Assembly (NCBI GenBank): GCA_025526935.1
Contig: JAHLKD010000031.1
Span: 124,001 to 188,000, forward strand
From: Cladochytrium replicatum
Lineage: Eukaryota; Chytridiomycota; Chytridiomycetes; Cladochytriales; Cladochytriaceae
Reading direction: 5' to 3'
DNA: 64,000 nt
The stretch's first letter is position 1. Every line of letters starts with the position of its first letter. The notes under the pieces were generated by a model, which was not told where the DNA came from, did no database searches, and saw only the letters and a list, made by a program, of their open reading frames with translations. Shown here piece by piece: positions 57,501 through 64,000 of this stretch. Both the position numbers and the translations under genes were made by a program.

Positions 57501-59056
57501 ACATATCTGACACCGGCATTGTGATCTCAAAGTTTGACATGATCATTTGATTGAGCCGTGCATGCTTGACCAGCTCCACATGAACATTGTTCAGTGATGT
57601 ATAATGAATCAAAGTGCGCTGGAAGAAAGGCGAGTAATAACTTCAGAAACAAAGTCGAGATTGAGAAACAATGTCGTACCGGATAATTACGAAAATCACC
57701 CGTTACAAAAGACCGTACTGACCGCACCGACCGCAGGCTGCGTTGACTCTCTGAAGATCGTCTGCTGTTATGGCTATCAGATGCATCGTCCGCCGTTGCA
57801 GGTGAGGCATGTTCAGCTCGACAACTCCCACCGGACGCTGTTCGCCCGTGTCGACCAGGAAGGGCAGTGCGATCACGACTTGCCAATCCTGATGAAACGA
57901 GCGGCGCAGGATGCTTGTTTGCGGCATTATTTGATGCAGCAGCCAAGGCAGTTAGTCCCCCCAATTGGAAAGAAAAGTTCGGGTCCATGAATGAAGTACG
58001 TTTCCCCAGCCGTGTCTGCCTATCCCGTTTTGGCCACTTTGAAAATACATTCAAAGCCTACAAATTAGAATTTTAAAACTTAGATACGCCAAATAATGTT
58101 GCTCTTTCTCCTCACTTTCGGGTAGCCTGAACCACTTTCTCCACGAGAAAGCATGGGCATTGCACCAGTGACTCGACTTCCCGCAGCTCTGCTGGAGTTT
58201 CCCATGGCTGGAGAGGTTGGCGGAGACGCAGCATGAGCAACAGATGCTCTTCTCGCTAAACTGGTGGTTGTTGCGCCATGCGGAGCGGCATTCGGGAATA
58301 CAGATGCTTCACTACCTAAGGCATAGAAAAACATGTATCGTCCACGAATTTCACAATACAAAAGAGCCCATTCATCATCTGAGATATTTTCGGAGATATG
58401 CTCGGCAGGACCACGAGTGGAGGAAACTGTAAAGGTTGATGAAGAGGATGGCAACGTTACACCGGAAAAGGTGGACGAAGACGAAATATGCGAGGAATCA
58501 ATCTGCACGTTTTGAAGCGCTTTCTTCTTTCCTCCTGTCAAGAAGCTCGCAAAATTTCGACCAAGGTGCCGTGAGGAGGAAGCAACCAACTCGGCAGCAG
58601 CGGAGGCAGTGATGCGAGAGCGGTTCGCGACAGAAGTTGTTGAAGGTGACGGAGAGCTGCTCCTGCCCCTCGAGCCACCTCCTGCGGGCCGTGCAGAGTT
58701 GGATGATGGAAAGTCACGACGCAACACATATCCTGACTTCAATAATGGCCAGGCTGATATGGTTTCTGTCAGTTGATGGGACAGTTCCGCTGTCATAATC
58801 AGGTCACTCATCTGCAAATGAAGATACTCGGTACATTGTAAAGGAATCCAGGATGTGAACGAAAACGTACCGCAAGGGGAGGTAAATTAGCTGCTGGTAA
58901 GTTTACAGGTTTCAAATCTTCAGGGAGAGAGTCTGGCCGGAAACGGATGGAGTCAAATGGATCCATGTGCGGTTGTGAGAGGGCCGAAGAGAGAAAGGTC
59001 TCCGGCGAAGTCGCGGCAGTTTCACCACTTTGCAGATTGGAGTCGTACGCAGCCAT
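51575..59056 (-). CDS. very large PH-RhoGAP protein
   Basis: Six exons: complement(join(51575..52026,52084..54924,54984..57618,57680..58057,58116..58811,58871..59056)), 2396 codons (2395 aa). A split PH domain comes first: GYVLRRDF (about residue 94), EWALLYCEIRGRYMFFYALG (about 209), TLIHYTSLNNVHVEL (about 422) and DMFEWMHAIR (about 556), separated by Ser-rich inserts. The RhoGAP domain runs from VPLILRRCITLVEQIGLESE (about 1066) through the arginine finger in GLYRVSG (about 1088). It is then broken by an insert of about 143 residues and resumes at HVVTGVIKGYLRDGLPPD. It ends with MSIRNLSIIFGPNFLKPP (about 1355). About 1000 acidic, Ser-rich residues follow without a recognisable domain. It should down-regulate a Rho/Cdc42/Rac GTPase at membranes, as Bem3-like proteins do. 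Intron 52027-52083 is a stop-free multiple of three and could be retained. Confidence 0.9.
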
Positions 59057-59385
59057 TGCGAGTAGAGTAGAAGCGAGCAGGGACAGAATTGGACACGTCG
59101 GGGAAGCACAGGTCGGGGGTCAACTGAGCATGAGACCTTGCAATCAGCGGTGGAAACAGCCAACAAGCATGGTGGCGTGGCGTATGTGGCGGTGTTTGAG
59201 CGGGGATTGTTATGGCAAACAATGACATTGGTGGTCAATTACTGCAAAACATCTGCTTTAGATATGGATGTTCTACTCAATGATATGTCAAAAAATCGAT
59301 TTATTAAATTTGCCATACAAGATTGGATTCAAGCAGTCATATACACAAACAGAAAGAGTTAGAGCACGCTCAGCAAACTGGTCGA
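59057..59385. other. region between two minus-strand genes
   Basis: 5' flank of the RhoGAP gene and 3' flank of the symporter gene. No gene seen. Confidence 0.4.
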
Positions 59386-60890
59386 TTAAGCTTTCGCGAT
59401 GGCCTCGTGTTCGGGTCCTTGGTGCCCAACTTTCACCTTCTCGGGAACCCTTGAGCCATAGACAGCGAAGAAGAGAACCATGAGGAATCCGATCATAGGC
59501 ATGAAGAAACCACGAGCTGTAACTCCAGTGGCATCACCAACGGCCGCCATGCATAGAGGCCAGATGGAACCTCCCTATCATATTTCGTCAGAAAAATGGT
59601 GGGAAGAGGGATGCACTCTGTCAACATACCAAGAGAGAGGACACCATGAAGGAGGCACCTTGCTTAGTGTGCTCACCGAGGTTCTCCATAGCAAGGGTGA
59701 AAATAGTCGGGAACATGATCGACATGAAGAAGTAAGTTGCCATGACGGCAACAACTGCACCGACTCCAGTACCAGCGATCAAGTAAGCGCACAGCGCCGC
59801 ACCGCAAAGAGAGTAAATCGCAAGAAGAATACGCGCAGAGATGTACTTGAGCAAAGCTGAACCGATGAAGCGAGCGACGGTGAACATGACAAGCGAGTAG
59901 GTGAGGTACAACGAAGCCTGGCTCGATGAGATGTTGATGCTCTCTGTCACAACGTTGATGAACAGACTGGCAATACCAAACTGGGCACCGATGTAGCCAA
60001 ATTGAGCAAACACTCCCCAGATAAGGTTGGTGTGTTCCCAGATTTTGGTTTTTCGGAGTTCCCCTCCGTCAGCGTCAAGTCCTCCCTCGTATGCAACTTT
60101 CTCAGCTTCGTTGATTTCCGGCAACTTAACGAAAATAAAGGCGACCATGATGAGGAAAACGATACCGGCGACACCGAGGTAGACGTATTTAACTGCGATA
60201 TGCAATAGTTAGAATCTGGGCGTGAACAATATCGCCTATGTTTGCATACCAGAGGTAAGGTCACCGGCGCCGGTCTTCACACCAGAGCCATTGTAGTCGC
60301 TGCCTCCAAAGAACGCGTAGCTCGCAATGACGGGGCCGATAACGCTACCGATTCCGTTGAAACTCTGCGAAAGGTTGAGACGAAAAGCGGACGAGCTGGT
60401 GGGACCGAGAATGGCAATGTAAGGGTTTGCCGCGGATTCGAGCGTTGAGAGCCCGCACGCAACGACGAAAATGGCGACAAGCAAGCCAGGGTAGGTGAGG
60501 TATGAAGAGGCTGGGTACATGAGAATCGCACCGAGGATGTAAACACCGAGACCGAAAATGATGCCGATCCTGAATCAAAGGTTTTAGCATGCTGAACTCA
60601 CGTTTTCTCTGTGACCGCGCTCACCTGTAACCGAACCTGCGGAGAATAGCTCCAGCAGGGTAGATACCCATCACGAAGTAAGCACCGCAGTACGCCAGTT
60701 GCAACAGGGTCGATTGAGTTCTGGAAATGCCAAGAACCTCTTGAAGATGTTTGTTCAGGACATCCAAGAGACCGTAAGCGAGACCCCAGAGGAAGAACAG
60801 CGATGTAACAAGGATCAGAGGACCCCAAAGAGTCTTCTGAGCAGCGGCGGCATTCTGAGAGCTGGTGATAGGGGCGCTGATTCCTCCCAT
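59386..60890 (-). CDS. FucP-type sugar:H+ symporter (major facilitator superfamily)
   Basis: Four exons: complement(join(59386..59574,59630..60192,60250..60569,60625..60890)), 446 codons (445 aa), start at the ATG at 60890. About twelve membrane segments are visible. Family marks of L-fucose permease are present: SLFFLWGLAYGLLDVLN with a charged Asp and Asn in helix 1, QLAYCGAYFVMGIYPAG in helix 2, SANPYIAILGP, LSQSFNGIGSVIGP (the NxxG motif), WGVFAQFGYIGAQFG and SIMFPTIFTLAMENLG. FucP proteins import L-fucose or related sugars with protons across the plasma membrane. Substrate specificity is not certain, since fungal members also carry other hexoses. All introns lie between membrane segments. 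Confidence 0.92.
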
Positions 60891-61304
60891 GATGCAGAAC
60901 TGGTGGTTGTGATCCGAGGGGAGGAAGCGGTGGGCTTTTATGGAGAGGAGGTAGCCCAAACGTGACACATCAGATGGTGTTTTCGGATTTTTTTTGCTCT
61001 TGGTGGGGCTGTTTCGGATCGGAAGGAGGCGCAAGCTCGTGACTTTCCTGATAAGGAAATAAAATCCTCCCGAATCCCGACGCGCCACAGGCGAGGTCCG
61101 GAATTAACGGGACTGCCAAATTTAAATTGCAGAGAATTTTCAAATTTGCTTATCAGTCAGGCGACAACAAAACGAAGAATCCCTTGAAACCAATCAAATG
61201 GTGGAATAAGAGGGGATAAGTAGTTCATCCGCCTGCCAAGGTCTATGTAATATTTTTCAGGCTGACTTAAAGATCACGTTAATTCGATATCACTGTTGTA
61301 CCCA
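60891..61304. other. divergent promoter region
   Basis: Lies between the symporter start and a plus-strand hypothetical gene; AT-rich at 61110-61270. No motif is assigned. Confidence 0.35.
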
Positions 61305-61907
61305 ATGGATTATCCGGTTGAGAAGTTGAGATTCAATTGTTCCCCTCCATTTAATGAAGCTTCATATTCGGTAACAGAAATGCTGGCCAGATATCAATCA
61401 ACCGGTTTGCGTGGTGCACATGCCAATTTTTTCAAACACTGCAGAATCAATGTTGCCATCTTCCAGGACCGGTGTGGCTCTCTGTTGACCGCCATATTTC
61501 CAAATGAATTTTCGAGCTGGGCTTGGTGGGCGATTGTCAGTCCATTTGTTGACCCAGAATCGCTCGAGGATGCTCTAAGAATCGTGCTGGATTTGTGTCG
61601 AATCACGGATGATAATCTTTGTGAGGCAATCGAGACGATGTCAAACCCTCTCCCTCAGATTGTCGACGGTCAATCGAAACCCTGAAGGAAGCAGTCAAAA
61701 CTCTGATCTTTTTCTTTAGTTAACGGCTCGAGAGAATCCCGACTAGAACCTAGCGTTCACATTGGTCTCACATTGATCTGCTCTGTCAACTTTTCACCAC
61801 TATTTGCACTCTTTGGGATCCTTGCTCTGTACCCGGTTCAATGCTCTTTACTCCGAGGAAGTTTCTTTCCGCTCGCACATGTTCACCAAAGTTCACACTC
61901 GATTTAA
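61305..61907 (+). CDS. hypothetical protein, tentative two-exon model
   Basis: The model join(61305..61668,61720..61907) gives 184 codons (183 aa), with a 51-bp intron (61669-61719) that has a pyrimidine-rich end. Exon 1 has natural composition (LARYQSTGLRGAHANFFKHC; WWAIVSPFVDPESLEDALR). Exon 2 contains a hydrophobic stretch (LTLICSVNFSPLFALFGILA) that might be a membrane segment. No family is recognised. Protein-like sequence continues downstream in changing frames (SETELIESDIKPSFACSTIE at about 61935-62000), so the gene may be longer or may be a remnant. Confidence 0.3.
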
Positions 61908-62729
61908 TGGAACCTCACTTTTCAACAAGGAAGTTCATCTGAGACGGAGCTGATCGAAAGCGACATCAAACCTTCATTTGCGTGTTCAACGATCGAAAGC
62001 CTTGAGCGTGATGTTGCGGATGCCCGGAGAATCAAGTATTTGTACGAAACCTTGAGAAAAGCCAAACGTTTGCTGGTTGCTCGATTCCAAAACCGCTACT
62101 TTCATCATTGCAACATTCGCTTGCATCGAAATTCATCTAGACTTTATCGTTTACACCAGAAAGGAGATCACAAAACAGGGGTGGATCCACAGCTGTGCGT
62201 TCCACGTTCGCTTAGATGGCATAGGCAGACTATGTGTGCTGGACACACTGCACAGCCGTATTCGGGAATCGAGTATCGCGCGTACAGGCACAAAAAATCA
62301 CTCCGGGTGGTCGAAGCCCGACCGGATATGTGAATGATCCGCTTCAGCTTGCACCTTTTGGGCAGTAGAGAATTTTCAAAACCTATGCCGCGGTGAACGG
62401 AAAAAGTCCCAACATTGTCAAATGAACCCCAGTACTTTCTACTTTAAAAGATCCAAAGACTTTAATCCGCAACATCTTTGGTGTGGGACGAGATCAGAGA
62501 GCGCTGTGTTAGAATGGGTGATGTCGACACTTGCCGATGACGTCGGTTTGTTCAGGGCGCCAATCTGGGGTTGGCTGTTATTGGCCTGGAACGAACAACA
62601 GGCGTAAGAGTGCATCAACGTTGCAGATTACTTGATAAGGAAGGTTTCTTAGTCTTCATCCTTTTCTTCATAGTTACCGAATTCATTGATTAACTTGATG
62701 GATCTATTATATCTAATATAATAGCAGCT
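61908..62729 (+). other. coding-like fragments, gene structure unresolved
   Basis: Protein-like pieces appear in different frames: SLERDVADARRIKYLYETLR (about 61995-62055) and GLAVIGLERTTGVRVHQRCR (about 62565-62625). They could be exons of the preceding gene or a decayed copy. No motif identifies them. Confidence 0.25.
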
Positions 62730-63656
62730 TTATTTGTTGGCAGAGTAATGCAAGAGTCTGACGTATATAAGCAGGGTCGGTGGTGGCAAACATGCAAGTG
62801 AAGCGAAAAAGAATGAAGACAAGCGGGATGGATGCGAATTCGAGGTAGGCAAAAGCTGCAGGCGAAAAAATGCTCGTGACGGATGCAACGTTGGTGGTCC
62901 AAAGACAAAAGACCACAAACCTATCCCTTCGTTTGGTTGGGTTTGGGCTTTTGCAGGAGGCTGCAGCTGAGCTGATGTACCATTGCCAGGCGGAAATGCG
63001 TAACTTTGCTGATTTGATCTCGCTATGGTATGCAGCATTGTGAGCCACCGCGGACGACATGCTTGGGTTGTTGACGGTGGACACTGTGAGAGCCAATGAG
63101 TTTTGCACAGCTTGCGCAAACTGTGACGAGGGCTGCATATAATGCACTCCTTGACCATTGTTAGGCATGCTTGGGACGCTGCGCAATTTTTCATGTGCCA
63201 AAGAAGGTCTTCTTCCCTTTGGTTGAGGGGGCAAGTTTGTAGTTATACTTTGGACCGGTAATTGAGTAAGCTGACGATGCCTCCTGGTTCCGAGCGATGG
63301 GAAGTCTAGGAAAGAGTCGTACGTCAAAGAGTCGCTTGCTACTGATGGAGATGGTTGTTATGTGACGGTAAAGTCGTTGAAAAGGAAGGGAATACGATCT
63401 GCAGTGTTGGTTGGAGAAGGTGTGGCAATCGTTGCCTCGTTTTCAATGTTTCGGGGAGCAAGCGGGAGAGAGATGGCATTCCAAATACGGTGGGGCCGTT
63501 TGAAGCATCGCTCTTGACAATGTTGCTGCCTCCACCGATCACCACCCTCAACGCTGGCTCTCTTCCGGGGATTTTGGTGCTCTGTGAAGCGGATTTTGAG
63601 AGCAGTTGTTGACATTTGATAAGGTCTTCATTCACTGTTGCAAGTTCCACGCTCAT
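62730..63656 (-). CDS. hypothetical Gln/Pro/Ser-rich protein, exons uncertain
   Basis: From the ATG at 63656 (MSVELATVNEDLIKCQQLLS) the minus strand shows a chain of protein-like but low-complexity segments: SLAHEKLRSVPSMPNNGQGV and QAVQNSLALTVSTVNN near 63070-63200, then in another frame QSYAFPPGNGTSAQLQPPAK near 62950-63010. Candidate introns of 54 bp (about 63340-63395) and 67 bp (about 63015-63085) would join parts, but no complete chain keeps one frame from start to stop with confidence. The protein would be disordered. Function unknown. Confidence 0.25.
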
Positions 63657-63741
63657 TAAACACCAAATCCATCCAAATAGGACAATCGTCTTTTCGTGAT
63701 CGAGTTAATCGAGTCCCTTCGGCTTAAGTTTTGTAGTCCCA

Positions 63742-64000
63742 TCAGAAGGCGTAGATGGTCGTCGTCGTCGATTGTGATTGTTTCCTACCCAGCGTCCCGG
63801 CCGCTCGCGTTGATGTCTCAAACATCATAGTCCACGACGACTGCGTTGACAATCTCTTCGCTCCTTCATTGGGACCCACGAAATGAGTTGCTTCTTTCAT
63901 ATCGTTCCACACCGCCATCATTTCCTCAGGGTCCGTTACAGCACTCCCGAACACCGTTCGTCGATGACGGTACGCAGTGATAGGACCCGGAAACTGAGAC
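63742..64000 (-). CDS. C-terminal end of a gene running off the right edge
   Basis: The minus strand is open from the window edge to a stop at 63742 (85 codons). The protein is hydrophilic (VFGSAVTDPEEMMAVWNDMK; FVGPNEGAKRLST; a Ser/Thr-rich end). The natural composition and the uninterrupted frame to the edge support a real last exon. The family is not recognised from this part. Confidence 0.45.
   Translation of the reverse strand, partial: SQFPGPITAYRHRRTVFGSAVTDPEEMMAVWNDMKEATHFVGPNEGAKRLSTQSSWTMMFETSTRAAGTLGRKQSQSTTTTIYAF

Overview
The window is eukaryotic nuclear DNA, almost certainly fungal. Genes are dense, lie on both strands and carry many short introns. Every multi-exon gene could be closed in frame with GT-AG introns of about 50-70 bp, many with a CTAAC-like branch site. 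The gene content is fungal: a carboxypeptidase S-type M20 peptidase, an SR-protein kinase of the Dsk1/Sky1 type, a Gap1/IQGAP-like RasGAP, an EFM7/NNT1-type methyltransferase and a FucP-type sugar symporter. A DEP-DHEX-GGL-like-RGS protein, NB-ARC remnants and a phage-type adenine-methyltransferase relative point to an early-diverging zoosporic fungus such as a chytrid. That placement is inference; there is no rRNA or other marker in the window.

Layout. 1-3.9 kb: little, then a 699-residue orphan protein. 4-9.5 kb: a full-length ABCA lipid-type transporter, head to head with the M20 peptidase (27 bp between start codons). 12-16.3 kb: a large mitochondrial-type PPR protein. 16.9-20.5 kb: the SR-protein kinase. 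20.8-23.4 kb: a small GPI-type surface protein and a cytochrome P450. 23.4-26.9 kb: no intact gene; a broken NB-ARC NTPase ends in a 44-bp tandem repeat. 26.9-27.4 kb: ribosomal protein eS30. 27.8-31.2 kb: a TIM-barrel epimerase-like enzyme and the methyltransferase-like protein. 33-35.5 kb: a coiled-coil protein and a trailing open frame. 35.5-38.3 kb: repeats and decayed coding sequence.

38.3-40.3 kb: the R7-like RGS protein. 42.3-45.6 kb: the RasGAP. 45.6-49 kb: the EFM7-like methyltransferase and a large FAD monooxygenase. 49.4-50.5 kb: two adjacent pseudogenes (a Myb/SANT-like protein and a NodB deacetylase). 51.6-59 kb: a 2395-residue PH-RhoGAP. 59.4-60.9 kb: the FucP-like symporter. 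61.3-64 kb: poorly resolved genes, one running off the right edge.

There is no operon-like unit. Three genes belong to small-GTPase or G-protein switching (RGS, RasGAP, RhoGAP), but they are not evidently co-regulated. A recurrent feature is conserved signalling domains interrupted by Ser/Pro-rich insertions (kinase, RGS, PH, RhoGAP). Three gene-poor stretches (23.4-26.9, 35.5-38.3 and 49.3-51.5 kb) hold decayed genes and tandem repeats and look like the accessory part of the window.
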